Both the position numbers and the translations under genes were made by a program. The notes beneath the pieces are model-generated. The model made no database searches. It was given only the letters and a program-made list of their open reading frames with translations, and was not told the origin of the DNA. Source: an uncultured Hungatella sp. (GTDB lineage Bacteria > Bacillota > Clostridia > Lachnospirales > Lachnospiraceae). Taken from it: 64,000 nucleotides of DNA. The DNA lies in assembly GCA_949879025.1 (NCBI GenBank), contig CATLBO010000002.1:20636-84635 (forward strand), given 5' to 3'. Of this stretch, positions 27,174 to 38,537 are shown one piece after another. The number at the start of each line of letters is the position of its first letter. Positions within the stretch are counted from its first letter, which is position 1.

Positions 27174-28541
27174 TTAAATGGCTGTCACATAGTTCCCTTC
27201 ATAGGCCTTCTCAATCACGCCGTCCCTTGCTGCCAGCATTCCCCTCAGATACACCTGCTCCGCCCTGCCTTTCAGGTGTGTTCCTTCTAAGGGACAGTAA
27301 TCAGCCGCTGACTGGTGGGTCTCTGCCGACAATGTCCATTCTGTCTGCGGATTCCACACCACCAGATCCCCGTCGCTTCCCGGCGCAATGACGCCCTTTC
27401 GGGGATACAGGCCATACAGTCTGGCCGGGTTCTCTGCAAGGTAACCGCACATTTGCTCCAGGCTAATCCTGCCCTGGCTTACTCCGAAATGGTAAATCAG
27501 TCCCGGCCGTTCCTCTGCTCCAGGCATTCCACAGGGTGTCCTGGAAAAATCCTCTGCCCCCATATTTTTCTGTTCTGCCGTAAAGCTGCAGTGGTCTGTG
27601 GCAATGGTCTGAATCTGTCCCTCCGCCAAAGCTTTCCACAGGATCTGCTGATCCTCTTCCCCGCGCAAAGGCGGGGCAATCAGGTATTTTCTCGCTTCCC
27701 GGTCTGTCAAATTATATCGGCTTTGATCCATCAAAAGGTACTGGGGGCAAGTCTCAACAAACACCTGCTGCCCTTGCTGCCTGGCTTGCCTTATCTCCTC
27801 ATACCCTTCCTTAGAACTCAAATGAACAATCATTACAGGCGCATCTGCACAAGCAGCAATTTTTAAAACACGGCTTACTGCCTCTGCTTCTGCAAGTCTG
27901 GGTCTGGTCCATGGGTAATCAGAAACTCTTTTCCTGCTTCCCCTATCCTTCAGCACCTGCTCCAGCCGTGCGTCAATGATTCCCTTATTTTCGCAGTGTA
28001 CTCCCGCAATTCCTCCCAATTCCTTCACCCTGGAAAAAATCTGATAAATGGTTTTGTCATCCACCACCATGCTGTCATAGGTGGTGTACAGTTTAAATGA
28101 TCGAATACCATTTGCTGTCACCGTCTCCATCTCACGGCTCACGCTGTCATTCCAGTCAGACAAAGCCAGATGAAACGCATAATCACAGCTTGCTTTTCCT
28201 TCTGCCTTTTCGTGCCAGCGGTCAAGGGCAAATTTAAGGCTTTCTCCCCGGTTTTGTGTAGCAAAATCTACAATGCATGTAGTCCCTCCTGAAAGCTCTG
28301 CCTTTGTCCCGGTTTCAAACCCGTCAGCAGTCACCGTACCCGACACCTCCAAGTCCATATGAGTGTGAGCGTCGATAAATCCAGGAAAAATATATTTTCC
28401 TGTCACATCAATCTTCTTGGCATCCCCTGCCTCCAGGTTCATTCCAACCGCCTTAATTTTTCCGTCTTCCAACAGGACATCAGCTTTTCTGACCCCAGTC
28501 CCGGAAACCACTAAACCTCCGTGGAATAATCGTCCTTCCAT
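27174..28541 (-). CDS. hyuA: Dihydropyrimidinase/hydantoinase-like amidohydrolase (paralog 2, HyuA-like)
   Basis: FPGFIDAHTHMDLE metal site; TDHCSF; lies in the xdh/ygfK/ssnA cluster. Confidence 0.88.
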   Translation of the reverse strand: MEGRLFHGGLVVSGTGVRKADVLLEDGKIKAVGMNLEAGDAKKIDVTGKYIFPGFIDAHTHMDLEVSGTVTADGFETGTKAELSGGTTCIVDFATQNRGESLKFALDRWHEKAEGKASCDYAFHLALSDWNDSVSREMETVTANGIRSFKLYTTYDSMVVDDKTIYQIFSRVKELGGIAGVHCENKGIIDARLEQVLKDRGSRKRVSDYPWTRPRLAEAEAVSRVLKIAACADAPVMIVHLSSKEGYEEIRQARQQGQQVFVETCPQYLLMDQSRYNLTDREARKYLIAPPLRGEEDQQILWKALAEGQIQTIATDHCSFTAEQKNMGAEDFSRTPCGMPGAEERPGLIYHFGVSQGRISLEQMCGYLAENPARLYGLYPRKGVIAPGSDGDLVVWNPQTEWTLSAETHQSAADYCPLEGTHLKGRAEQVYLRGMLAARDGVIEKAYEGNYVTAI

Positions 28542-28567
28542 AAATAAGCCCCCTGACCATCAAAAAA

Positions 28568-31555
28568 TCATATATCCAGTAAATAAGCATAGTCCCTGCA
28601 AACTGTCTCCATCACCATCTCAAGCCCCTTTTCCAGCCGGCTCTCCTGACCTTTTTTCCAGGTAAACTCCTCTCCCAGGTACCTTACCCTGCACATCACG
28701 TTTTCTTTATCCAAAACAACAAATCCCTGGTTCTTGCTGTCAGCCATGTCTCTCTCGCTGGCAAACAGAGTAAATTTATCCAGATAGGGCGCACCTGCGT
28801 AAGGACAGAAACTTCTGCAGTTTCCGCACTCATTGCACATATAATCCACATGGACAATCTGGGTCTGCAAAAGTCCCGGCACCTGTATGGCCACATTGGC
28901 CCGGTTGGGACAAACATCTGCACAATTTTCACATACGGATGAACATCCCAGGCACCTTTCTGCCTCGCTTCCATTGCCAGGCTCAGCCAGAATTCCCTTT
29001 CTTTCGTAAATGACATCTGCATCCACCGGCTGACTCATATCCTCAGATACCCTCCTGCCTGCAATGGACTCTGCGGCTTTCATAGCATCTGCCATTCCCT
29101 TAACCACTAAAGACGGGCCGTACAAGCCATCTCCAACCACATACACACCGTCCAGATTAGTCTCCAGACTAGAACTTACCACAGCCCTTCCTGTCTCATC
29201 CACTTGGATTTCGCTGCTCTCATAAAAATCCGTGGGAACCTTCTCCCCTACTGCCGCAATCACTGTGTCTGCAGGAACTGTCTCTGTCTCCCCAGTAGGA
29301 TTCACCCCGGCTCTTCCTGAATCGTCTATGGTTCCCAGGGCCATTTTATTACACAGCAATGTACCGTTTTCCATTCTGACAGGGGCCAGAAGCTCTTTAA
29401 ACTCCACCCCGTCCTCTATGGCAAGCTGCAATTCCTGTTCATCTGCAGGCATATACCGCTTCGTGCGGCGGTAAACAAGGTAAACATGTTCCACGCCTCT
29501 GCACCTTTTAGCAGCCCTGGCCGTATCCATGGCTGTATTGCCGCCGCCGATGACCACCACATTTCTCCCCAGATCCACATTCCCCTTACTTCTGTTGAAA
29601 TCCTCCAAAAATTCCAGGGCATTGCGGGCCTGTTTTCCTTCCAGCTTAAGCTGTCCCCGTTTGCAGGCGCCTACAGCCAGAACTACGCTGTCATACATTG
29701 CCCGCAAATCCTTTACCGCCGGAGCCTCCGCCCCGCACCGGATGTCCACTCCCAGCTGAATAAGCAAGGCCGCATCTTTTCCAATAGCCTCATCATCAAT
29801 TCGAAAATCAGGAATCACAGCGCTTACGATTCCACCCAGTCTCTCCCGCTTCTCATAAAGTGTCACTTCTACGCCCATTTTCGCCAGATAGTAAGCCGCT
29901 GCCATGCCGGAAGGCCCGCCGCCCACCACTGCCGCCTTCTTTCCGCAAGATTTCCCCGGCTTCAATGTTGTCAGCACCTTGTCATATGCCTTCTGGGCAC
30001 ATAAAAGCTTGGTATTGCGGATTTCTACTGAAGACTCGTAGAAATTGCGGGTACAGTGACTCTGACACCCATGGGCGCAAATGGTTCCTGTAATAAAAGG
30101 CAGTGCATTTCTATTCAAGATTACCTGCAGCGCCTCCTCATACCGCCCCTCCCCTGATAATTTCATGTAGGTGGTAATTTCCTGGTGAATAGGGCAGGCA
30201 TCCTGGCAGGGGGCCGTAAAACATCCAATCAGCGGCACCTTTTCCCCTGACTTCCTGGACGCAGGCATTTTGGCTGGCTTCACATGGTGCTTATCTGTCA
30301 CGACGTCCTTGGCTGTCTGGTTCAGCCCATCTACATCAATTGCTGTAAAAGGCTTCACTCCCATGTGATCCAAAAGCTCTGCCGCCTGCTTTAGCCTCTG
30401 ATAACCTCCTGGCTTTAAGATAGAAGTGGCAATGGTAACCGGCCATACGCCAGAACCCACGATCCTGCAGATATTAAACGCATCCGCCCCGCCGGAATAG
30501 GCTATGCGAAGTTTCCCGTCAAAGTCCGCCGACAGCTTTGCAGCCAGAGCAATGGACAGCGGATACAGAGATTTCCCAGACATATACATCTCCTGGCTGG
30601 GCAATTCCCCTGCCTTCACGTCTACAGGGAATGTATTGGTAATCTTTACGCCAAACTCCAGCCCCAAATCACCGGAAAGCTTCATGAGCCGTCTCAGCAT
30701 GGGCACTGCATCCCTGTATTGCAGATCATCTTCAAAGTGGAACCGGCCAAATGCAATGTAGTCATACCCCATCTTGTCCAGGGTTTCTCGTGCAAACTCA
30801 TATCCCAAAAGAGTAGGGTTGCATTTAATAAACGTATGCATGTTCTTTTGGGTCAGCAGATAATTGGCAATGCTCTCAATCTCCTGAGGCGGACATCCGT
30901 GGAGCGTGGAAATAGTTGCGGAATTGCATATTTCTGGAGAAATATGTTCAATATCCTCTTTTGTCATGTGCTTAAACTCTCCGGCATGGGCCAGCAGAGT
31001 TTCTCTGCACTCCTTAAAAACCGGAGTCTGCCCGGCATTTTTCATGTTCTCAATAAAAGTATTAATTTTTTCAGATTGAATCCCCTTCAAATCATATCCT
31101 ACACTAATATTAAACTGGAATCCCTCCATGCTTCCCAGTCCATATTCTTTTGCCATAAACGAAAGCAAGAACCAAGCCTTAATGTATTCGTCCTGAGCCT
31201 GGGGAACGTAAAGCTCTGTGGACCACTCACAATTGTAGCACTCATCGTCTGCCTTGATACAAGGTTTATTCACACATGCAGCCAGTTCAGCTCCATCCAT
31301 GGCCTGGACTGTCTTTAGCTCAAAAAATCTGCTTCCAGCGTAATAAGATGCCGCAATATTCTGGGCCAGCTGACTGTTTGGTCCTGCTGCAGGCCCTATG
31401 GGAGTCTCCAGGCTACGGCCGAAAATCACCTGGCTGTTTTTTGAATCCGCAATGTAAGGCCTTCGCACTCCAAAGACAGAGTTTTTCTTATCATGCTCTG
31501 TCCGCATCCAGTTTAAAAGCTGCCCAAAACTCATACAACGCATCATATCACTCAT
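28568..31555 (-). CDS. ygfK: YgfK family multidomain flavoprotein (annotated elsewhere as putative selenate reductase)
   Basis: 995 aa; central GltD-like Rossmann motifs GGGPSGMAAAYYLAKMG and GGGNTAMDTARAAKR; FeS Cys clusters including C-terminal CxxCxxC sets; adjacent to ssnA. Confidence 0.9.
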   Translation of the reverse strand: MSDMMRCMSFGQLLNWMRTEHDKKNSVFGVRRPYIADSKNSQVIFGRSLETPIGPAAGPNSQLAQNIAASYYAGSRFFELKTVQAMDGAELAACVNKPCIKADDECYNCEWSTELYVPQAQDEYIKAWFLLSFMAKEYGLGSMEGFQFNISVGYDLKGIQSEKINTFIENMKNAGQTPVFKECRETLLAHAGEFKHMTKEDIEHISPEICNSATISTLHGCPPQEIESIANYLLTQKNMHTFIKCNPTLLGYEFARETLDKMGYDYIAFGRFHFEDDLQYRDAVPMLRRLMKLSGDLGLEFGVKITNTFPVDVKAGELPSQEMYMSGKSLYPLSIALAAKLSADFDGKLRIAYSGGADAFNICRIVGSGVWPVTIATSILKPGGYQRLKQAAELLDHMGVKPFTAIDVDGLNQTAKDVVTDKHHVKPAKMPASRKSGEKVPLIGCFTAPCQDACPIHQEITTYMKLSGEGRYEEALQVILNRNALPFITGTICAHGCQSHCTRNFYESSVEIRNTKLLCAQKAYDKVLTTLKPGKSCGKKAAVVGGGPSGMAAAYYLAKMGVEVTLYEKRERLGGIVSAVIPDFRIDDEAIGKDAALLIQLGVDIRCGAEAPAVKDLRAMYDSVVLAVGACKRGQLKLEGKQARNALEFLEDFNRSKGNVDLGRNVVVIGGGNTAMDTARAAKRCRGVEHVYLVYRRTKRYMPADEQELQLAIEDGVEFKELLAPVRMENGTLLCNKMALGTIDDSGRAGVNPTGETETVPADTVIAAVGEKVPTDFYESSEIQVDETGRAVVSSSLETNLDGVYVVGDGLYGPSLVVKGMADAMKAAESIAGRRVSEDMSQPVDADVIYERKGILAEPGNGSEAERCLGCSSVCENCADVCPNRANVAIQVPGLLQTQIVHVDYMCNECGNCRSFCPYAGAPYLDKFTLFASERDMADSKNQGFVVLDKENVMCRVRYLGEEFTWKKGQESRLEKGLEMVMETVCRDYAYLLDI

Positions 31556-31567
31556 GTTGTTCTCCTC

Positions 31568-32899
31568 CTATCCGTTTATGCTCTTCCACAGCTTTGCAGA
31601 TTCTTCCCTGCATTTTGCCATAACTTTCTCTGTATCCGCTACCTTAACTTCCCTGTCCTGCATAAGGATTTTTCCGTTTCCAATTGTGGTAACCACATCT
31701 CTTCCGGTCATGCCGAACAAAATATGTCCGTTAATATTATTTTCGTCTAAATAAGTGGGCGGATCATAATCTGCTACAATCACGTCTGCCCCAGCCCCTT
31801 CTTTCAGGACTCCAAGAGGAGTTTTAAAATATCGGCTGGCAATGGCCGCATTGTTTTTAAAAAGCATTTCTGGCACTTCGCTCCAGGCGGCATTGGCATC
31901 GCACAAATGGTGTTTGTGAAGCACATTAGCAACCTTATAAGATTCCGTCATGTCATGGGTGTACCCATCCGTTCCAAGCCCTGTTAAGATCCCCCTGCGA
32001 ACCAGTTCCATAACAGGCGGACATCCGCAGGCATTTCCCATATTTGACTCCGGATTATGCACTACCATGGTTCCTGTATCCTTAATCAAATCCATTTCAT
32101 GGGAATTAATATAAATACAATGTCCAAGCAGTGTCTTTTCTCCCAATATATTCCAATCCATCAGCCGATCCACTATCCGCTTGCCGTACTTTTTCAGACA
32201 GTCATGAAGATCCTCAATCCCTTCTGCCACATGGATATGGTATCCTGCTTCCTTCGGCTTATTTGCTGCCGCCAATTCCATAGTGGCATCCGAAATAGTA
32301 AACTGTGCGTGCATCCCCATCATTCCGGCAATCATATCCGTATCATCTTTTAATGCAAATCGAATGAATTCCCCATTTTCCAGAACTGCCTCTTTCGCTT
32401 TCTCTGCCCCGTCCCTGTCCGAAACTTCATAACAGAGACAAGCCCTTATTCCCAGCTCCTTAGCCGCCTCCGCAATAGTAAACAAACTGCCTTTAATGTG
32501 GCCAAAGCTTGCATGGTGGTCAAATATGGTGGTGACTCCATTGCGGATGCAGGAAATCATAGTATCCATGGCACTATACCTAATCTGTTCCATGGTAAGT
32601 TTCCGGTCAATGGTCCACCACTGGCCATCCAAAATATCCAAAAATCCTTTAGGATTATAGCCTTTAATGCTTAAACCTCTTGCCATAGCACTGTAAATAT
32701 GTTCATGGGTATTAATAAATGCCGGCATAATAATGCGGTTTTTGGCATCTATGTAATCAGCATCCTTATATAAATTTCTCAAGTCTGGCGTGGCTCCGAC
32801 TTTTACGATTTTTGTTCCGTCAATGGCCAGGGCGCCGTTTTCTATGAACGGTAACTTGCTGTCTCTTGTAATTAATTTTCCATTTCCTACTATTAGCAT
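31568..32899 (-). CDS. ssnA: Putative aminohydrolase SsnA
   Basis: MPAFINTHEHIYSAMARG metal-dependent hydrolase motif; context beside ygfK. Confidence 0.9.
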   Translation of the reverse strand: MLIVGNGKLITRDSKLPFIENGALAIDGTKIVKVGATPDLRNLYKDADYIDAKNRIIMPAFINTHEHIYSAMARGLSIKGYNPKGFLDILDGQWWTIDRKLTMEQIRYSAMDTMISCIRNGVTTIFDHHASFGHIKGSLFTIAEAAKELGIRACLCYEVSDRDGAEKAKEAVLENGEFIRFALKDDTDMIAGMMGMHAQFTISDATMELAAANKPKEAGYHIHVAEGIEDLHDCLKKYGKRIVDRLMDWNILGEKTLLGHCIYINSHEMDLIKDTGTMVVHNPESNMGNACGCPPVMELVRRGILTGLGTDGYTHDMTESYKVANVLHKHHLCDANAAWSEVPEMLFKNNAAIASRYFKTPLGVLKEGAGADVIVADYDPPTYLDENNINGHILFGMTGRDVVTTIGNGKILMQDREVKVADTEKVMAKCREESAKLWKSING

Positions 32900-32927
32900 A
32901 GATATCCTCCCATTTTAAAGTTTTATT

Positions 32928-34262
32928 TTATGTTTCTGAATCTCTTCCCGGCAAAACCAAATTTAGCACAATTGCCGTTATTGTAGCCAATACCACCGGT
33001 GATTTTCCAAAAATCGTTGTAACCCAGGCCGGAAAACTCCCCAATGCCGCATTGGCCTGGGTAATCCCCATTCCCAGTGCAACAGCCAGCCCAACAATGG
33101 TAGTATTCCGATAATCCATAGGTGCAGCCGTAATCAGTTTCACTCCTGTCATGGCAATCGAAGCAAACACTGATACAGTAGCTCCTCCTAAAACGCAATT
33201 GGGAATCGTCAGCAGCACCGAAGAAAATTTGGGAATCAGCCCTGCAATCAAAAGAATACATGCTGCCATGCCAAACACCCTCTTAGCCACAACCTTAGTA
33301 GAAGACACAATCCCTACATTCTGACTGAATGTAGCCGTAGGAAGCCCTCCAAACAGAGCACTTATAATATTGCAGCACCCATAAGCCACAATCCCGCCAT
33401 TCAGCTCTTCGTCTGTAGGCATCCTGTCCATACCGCCTGTGGTGGTAGCCGTAAAATCTCCAATAGCCTGAATCGAATTGATGGCAAATAGAATCCCTAT
33501 GGCAACGCAGGCGGAAGGTTCAAAAACCACTCCAAAATGCAGAGGCATGGGAATCTGAAAGAAAGATGCTCCAGAGACTGCCGAAAAATCAACTATCCCA
33601 AAAAAGAGTGCCACCACATACCCTGAAATAATCCCTATTAAAATAGAAGATAATTTCCAAATTCCTTTTCCGTAATGGTTCAGTCCTGTAACAATAATCA
33701 GAGTAATAACAGCAATCACCCAGTTCTGCCATGAACCGTACTGAGGGTTTCCCACTCCTCCAGCCATGTAATTAATAGCTGTGGGATACAGCGAAAGCCC
33801 AATGGAAAACACCACGGTTCCTGTAATCAGCGGCGGAAAAAACTTCCGAATCTGTTTAATGAATATTCCCACAAGAACCGCAATGATCCCGCCAACGATC
33901 TGGGCTCCCAAAATTGTTCCCACGCCGAAGTCACCTGCAATAGCCTGCATAGTAGGTACATAGGCAAAACTGATACCCATAATCACCGGAAGCCCGGACC
34001 CAATCCGCACCTTTCCCTTTTGAAACGGATACAGCTGTACCAGAGTCGTAAGGGCTGACAATACCAAGGCCGCCTGTATCAAAATAACCGAATCTTTATC
34101 AGAAAGCCCTCCCACTCCTGCTACAATAATAGCCGGGGTCACGCATCCTACAATCATGGCAACTACATGCTGCAGTGCCAAAGGGAATGCCTGGCTGGCA
34201 GACGGCTTTCCATACAAATCAAATAACATAGCGGATGTCCGTTCCTTTGTTTCTCCATTCAT
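32928..34262 (-). CDS. NCS2 family purine (xanthine/urate) permease
   Basis: QHVVAMIVGCVTPAIIV and QNVGIVSSTKVVAKRV motifs of nucleobase-cation symporter 2. Confidence 0.9.
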   Translation of the reverse strand: MNGETKERTSAMLFDLYGKPSASQAFPLALQHVVAMIVGCVTPAIIVAGVGGLSDKDSVILIQAALVLSALTTLVQLYPFQKGKVRIGSGLPVIMGISFAYVPTMQAIAGDFGVGTILGAQIVGGIIAVLVGIFIKQIRKFFPPLITGTVVFSIGLSLYPTAINYMAGGVGNPQYGSWQNWVIAVITLIIVTGLNHYGKGIWKLSSILIGIISGYVVALFFGIVDFSAVSGASFFQIPMPLHFGVVFEPSACVAIGILFAINSIQAIGDFTATTTGGMDRMPTDEELNGGIVAYGCCNIISALFGGLPTATFSQNVGIVSSTKVVAKRVFGMAACILLIAGLIPKFSSVLLTIPNCVLGGATVSVFASIAMTGVKLITAAPMDYRNTTIVGLAVALGMGITQANAALGSFPAWVTTIFGKSPVVLATITAIVLNLVLPGRDSET

Positions 34263-34466
34263 TTCCTGTTTCTCTCCTCCTCTTCCTGCTACAGTGATTT
34301 TCTGTTAATCTGCTGCATATTGGTATCTTTATCAGGGAGACGGTTTCAATACTTTGGGAAATTTTAACAAATTCACATCCCATTGCTCCTATCTTATCAT
34401 GGGTTTTAGCTTATTACAAGCATTTTTAATAATTTTTTATTATAATAAAAATTTTTTATTTTTCTG

Positions 34467-34494
34467 TTGATTTTTCAAAATTCCATGCTATAAT
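34467..34494 (+). promoter_or_regulatory. ygeX promoter
   Basis: TTGATT (34467-34472), 16 bp, TATAAT (34489-34494); homologous downstream leader to 9618-9735. Confidence 0.7.
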
Positions 34495-34555
34495 GACCTT
34501 AGGGAGACGACAAAATAACCAATTGAAACGCTCAATTTTAAAGGAGGATTGTATC

Positions 34556-35806
34556 ATGTGCAACTCACAAGGGGCTTCCATTAAGTGGACCCTCAACCAT
34601 ATTCCGAAGAGCGATGACAAGCAGCTTCCGAATATGTCTCTTAAGGAAATGAAGAAAGCCAGCGATTTTCACAAAAGCTTTCCGCAATATTCCGTAACCC
34701 CTCTTACCCGGCTTTCAAGCCTGGCTGAGTACCTGGGACTGAAGCGTCTTTATGTAAAAGATGAATCTTACCGATTCGGCCTTAACGCATTTAAAGTGCT
34801 GGGAGGCTCTTATGCCATTGCAAGGCATATTGCCCAGGAGCTTGGCAAAGATGTAAGCCAGGTTCCATACAATGTCCTTACTTCTAAGCATCTTAAAGAT
34901 GAATTTGGCCAGGCAACCTTCTTCACTGCCACTGACGGAAACCATGGCCGGGGTGTTGCATGGGCCGCCAACAAGCTGGGACAGAAATGTGTAGTCAGAA
35001 TGCCCAAGGGAACCACTCAGACCCGTCTGCAGAACATTGCCAAGGAAAATGCCACGGTTACCATTGAAAATCTTAACTATGACGACTGTGTCCGCATGGC
35101 AGCCAAAGAGGCTTCTGAGACGAAACGGGGCATTATGGTACAGGACACAGCCTGGGAAGGATATGAGGAGATTCCCACTTGGATTATGCAGGGCTACGGC
35201 ACTCTTGCCATGGAAGCTGATCAACAGCTTTCCGCAGACGGAAGCCGCCCTACCCATATTTTCATACAGGCTGGCGTAGGTTCTCTTGCAGGTGCTGTAA
35301 TCGGTTATTTTGCAAATCGTTTTAAAGAAAATCCTCCTGTTATGGTGGTTGTAGAAGCAAAAGCTGCAGATTGCCTTTATCAGTCCGCAATGCAGGCTGA
35401 TGGCAGCCGGGTAAATGTCACAGGTGATATGCTTACCATTATGGCCGGACTTGCCTGCGGGGAGCCGAATACGGTTTCCTGGGATATTTTAAGAAATCAT
35501 GCGGACGCATTTGTTTCCTGTCCGGACTGGGTAAGCGCCAACGGAACACGTATTTACGGCGCTCCCATAGGTAATGATGACCGAGTGATTTCCGGTGAAT
35601 CCGGCTCCGTAACCTTGGGCCTGGTCCATGCGCTGATGACTAATCAGCAATATAAAGAACTTAAAAATGCGCTGAATCTGAATTCCAGTTCGGAAGTTCT
35701 TCTTGTATCGTCCGAAGGCGATACTGACCCAGATCGCTACCGTGAAATTACATGGGAAGGACTGTGCGGGACTCAGAAAAAGCCTTTTGCAGATTTACAA
35801 AGCTAA
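34556..35806 (+). CDS. ygeX: Diaminopropionate ammonia-lyase
   Basis: PLP-dependent fold (KDESYRFGLNAFKVLGGSYA, TDGNHGRGVAWAA); start ATG 34556 after AAAGGAGG. Confidence 0.93.
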   Translation: MCNSQGASIKWTLNHIPKSDDKQLPNMSLKEMKKASDFHKSFPQYSVTPLTRLSSLAEYLGLKRLYVKDESYRFGLNAFKVLGGSYAIARHIAQELGKDVSQVPYNVLTSKHLKDEFGQATFFTATDGNHGRGVAWAANKLGQKCVVRMPKGTTQTRLQNIAKENATVTIENLNYDDCVRMAAKEASETKRGIMVQDTAWEGYEEIPTWIMQGYGTLAMEADQQLSADGSRPTHIFIQAGVGSLAGAVIGYFANRFKENPPVMVVVEAKAADCLYQSAMQADGSRVNVTGDMLTIMAGLACGEPNTVSWDILRNHADAFVSCPDWVSANGTRIYGAPIGNDDRVISGESGSVTLGLVHALMTNQQYKELKNALNLNSSSEVLLVSSEGDTDPDRYREITWEGLCGTQKKPFADLQS

Positions 35807-35841
35807 ACAGACTTAAAATATAAAATGAGGAGATTCATATT

Positions 35842-37158
35842 ATGTCAGATTTCGGAAAAATCAAGGAAGCCGCTCAGAATTACAGTGCGGATATGAATGC
35901 GTTTTTAAGAGCAATTGTAAAAAATCCAGGAGAAAGCTGTGATGAAAAGGCTCATATAGAGACCATTGCTGCTGAAATGAAAAAGGTTGGATTTGATGAG
36001 GTTCAGATTGATCCCCAGGGCAATGTTATCGGATATATGGGAACCGGAGACAGAATCATTGCCTATGATGCCCATATTGACACTGTAGGCATCGGAAATA
36101 TAGAAAACTGGGATTTTGACCCTTATGAGGGCTATGAAAATGAGACGGAAATCGGCGGACGCGGCGTTTCCGACCAGTGCGGCGGTATAGTCTCTTCTGT
36201 CTACGGTGCAAAGATTATGAAAGACTTGAACCTGATTCCAGAAGGCTGCAAGGTAATGGTAGTGGGAAGCGTACAGGAAGAGGACTGCGACGGGCTTTGC
36301 TGGCAGTACATTATTAATGAAGATAAAGTCCGCCCTGAATTTGTGGTATCCACAGAACCTACAGACGGCGGCATCTACCGTGGCCAGAGAGGACGTATGG
36401 AAATCCGTGTGGATGTAAGAGGTGTTTCCTGCCACGGCTCTGCACCGGAAAGAGGCGACAATGCCATCTATAAAATGGCTGACATTCTTCAGGACATCCG
36501 TTCTTTAAATGAGAATGACGCAGACGACAAGACAGAAATAAAAGGTCTTGTAAAAATGCTTGACCCCAAGTACAACAAGGATTGGGAAGAGGCCAGGTTC
36601 CTTGGCAGAGGCACAATTACCACTTCCCAGATTTTCTACACTTCACCAAGCCGCTGTGCAGTTGCTGACTCCTGCTCCGTATCTTTGGACCGCCGCATGA
36701 CTTTCGGCGAAACATGGGAAAGCTGCCTGGAAGAAATCCGCTCCCTTCCCAGCGTGAAAAAGTACGGCGACGACGTGAAAGTGTCCATGTACAACTATGA
36801 CCGCCCGTCCTACACTGGATGCGTGTATGAGATTGAGTGCTACTTCCCAACATGGGCTATTCCTAAAGATCACAAAGTGACTAAGGCTTTGGAAAGCGCC
36901 TACATCAGCCTTTACGGAGACAAGAGAATCGGTGCCGAAGAGACTCTGGAAATGCGTCAGGCCCGCCCTCTGACTGACAAATGGACCTTCTCCACCAACG
37001 GCGTTTCGATTATGGGAAGAAATAATATTCCATGTATCGGCTTTGGACCAGGTGCAGAGGCACAGGCTCATGCTCCCAATGAGAAGACCTGGAAGCAGGA
37101 TCTAGTTATCTGCGCAGCCGTGTATGCGGCGCTTCCTGCAGAGTATTTTGCAGAGTAA
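35842..37158 (+). CDS. ygeY: YgeY family M20-type metallohydrolase
   Basis: [10 protein letters not shown] and QEEDCDG M20 metal motifs; located between ygeX and ygeW. Confidence 0.92.
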   Translation: MSDFGKIKEAAQNYSADMNAFLRAIVKNPGESCDEKAHIETIAAEMKKVGFDEVQIDPQGNVIGYMGTGDRIIAYDAHIDTVGIGNIENWDFDPYEGYENETEIGGRGVSDQCGGIVSSVYGAKIMKDLNLIPEGCKVMVVGSVQEEDCDGLCWQYIINEDKVRPEFVVSTEPTDGGIYRGQRGRMEIRVDVRGVSCHGSAPERGDNAIYKMADILQDIRSLNENDADDKTEIKGLVKMLDPKYNKDWEEARFLGRGTITTSQIFYTSPSRCAVADSCSVSLDRRMTFGETWESCLEEIRSLPSVKKYGDDVKVSMYNYDRPSYTGCVYEIECYFPTWAIPKDHKVTKALESAYISLYGDKRIGAEETLEMRQARPLTDKWTFSTNGVSIMGRNNIPCIGFGPGAEAQAHAPNEKTWKQDLVICAAVYAALPAEYFAE

Positions 37159-37330
37159 ACCTGCATAGGCCCCAGCTTCAGACACACGGCTTCAGATGCA
37201 CCATCACTTATGAAAGCCCGATGGCAGGACTTTCATTAATATGGCCTCTGCCTGACATGACAAACTATTGCTAATCCATGCAAATCCATTCATTTAAATA
37301 ATTTTTATAAAGCTATTAGTAGGAGGATAT

Positions 37331-38524
37331 ATGAAAACATTACAGGATTATATTGACAAATTAAATAAGTTAAATTTTAAGGACATGTACAATGGCGACT
37401 TTTTCCTTACCTGGGAAAAGACGGATGAAGAGCTGGAAGCAGTGTTCACCATTGCTGATGCCCTTCGTTTCATGAGAGAAAACAACATTTCCACTAAGGT
37501 GTTTGAAAGCGGCCTGGGAATTTCCTTGTTCCGTGACAATTCCACCCGTACTCGTTTCTCATTTGCATCCGCCTGCAATCTGCTGGGCCTGGAGGTTCAG
37601 GATCTGGATGAAGGCAAATCCCAGGTGGCACACGGTGAGACAGTCCGTGAAACTGCCAACATGATCTCTTTCATGGCTGATGTAATCGGCATCCGTGATG
37701 ATATGTACATCGGAAAAGGCAACAAATATATGCATGAAGTGGTTGACTCCGTAACACAGGGCAATAAAGACGGCATTCTGGAACAGAAACCGACCCTTGT
37801 TAATTTACAGTGCGATATTGACCATCCTACACAGGCCATGGCCGATATGCTCCACATTATCCACGAGTTTGGCGGCGTTGAAAATTTAAAAGGCAAAAAG
37901 CTGGCCATGACCTGGGCTTACTCTCCTTCCTATGGAAAACCTTTGTCTGTTCCCCAGGGCATTATCGGCCTGATGACCCGCTTTGGCATGGATGTGGTAC
38001 TGGCTCACCCAGAAGGTTATGAAGTATTCCCGGAAGTTGAGGACGTGGCTGCTGCCAATGCAAAGAAATCCGGCGGTACATTTACCAAGACCAACAATAT
38101 GGCAGAGGCCTTTAAAGATGCTGACATCGTATATCCAAAGAGCTGGGCTCCATTTGCGGCTATGGAGAAAAGAACTGAGCTTTACGGCAACGGAGACACG
38201 GAAGGCATCAAGGCTCTGGAAAAGGAACTTTTGGCTCAGAATGCACAGCACAAGGACTGGGCCTGTACAGAAGAGCTTATGGCAACTACGAAAAACGGAA
38301 AGGCACTTTACATGCACTGTCTCCCGGCTGACATCTCTGGTGTCAGCTGCAAAGAAGGGGAAGTGGATGCAACAGTATTTGACCGCTACAGAGACCCGCT
38401 GTACAAGGAGGCCAGTTTTAAGCCTTATATTATTGCAGCTATGATTTTCCTTGCAAAATTTGCTGATCCGGCTGACGTTCTCAAAAAGCTGGAAGAAAAA
38501 GAAACCCCAAGAGTTTTTAAATAA
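37331..38524 (+). CDS. ygeW: Knotted carbamoyltransferase YgeW (paralog 2)
   Basis: 397 aa; FRDNSTRTRFSFASACNLLGLEV; highly similar to 9759-10952. Confidence 0.94.
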   Translation: MKTLQDYIDKLNKLNFKDMYNGDFFLTWEKTDEELEAVFTIADALRFMRENNISTKVFESGLGISLFRDNSTRTRFSFASACNLLGLEVQDLDEGKSQVAHGETVRETANMISFMADVIGIRDDMYIGKGNKYMHEVVDSVTQGNKDGILEQKPTLVNLQCDIDHPTQAMADMLHIIHEFGGVENLKGKKLAMTWAYSPSYGKPLSVPQGIIGLMTRFGMDVVLAHPEGYEVFPEVEDVAAANAKKSGGTFTKTNNMAEAFKDADIVYPKSWAPFAAMEKRTELYGNGDTEGIKALEKELLAQNAQHKDWACTEELMATTKNGKALYMHCLPADISGVSCKEGEVDATVFDRYRDPLYKEASFKPYIIAAMIFLAKFADPADVLKKLEEKETPRVFK

Positions 38525-38537
38525 TCTGTGCTGATAT

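Noticed and set aside
34263-34400. Possible purine riboswitch upstream of the NCS2 permease
   Set aside because: I looked for the purine riboswitch core on the minus strand and did not see the conserved junction or loop sequences.
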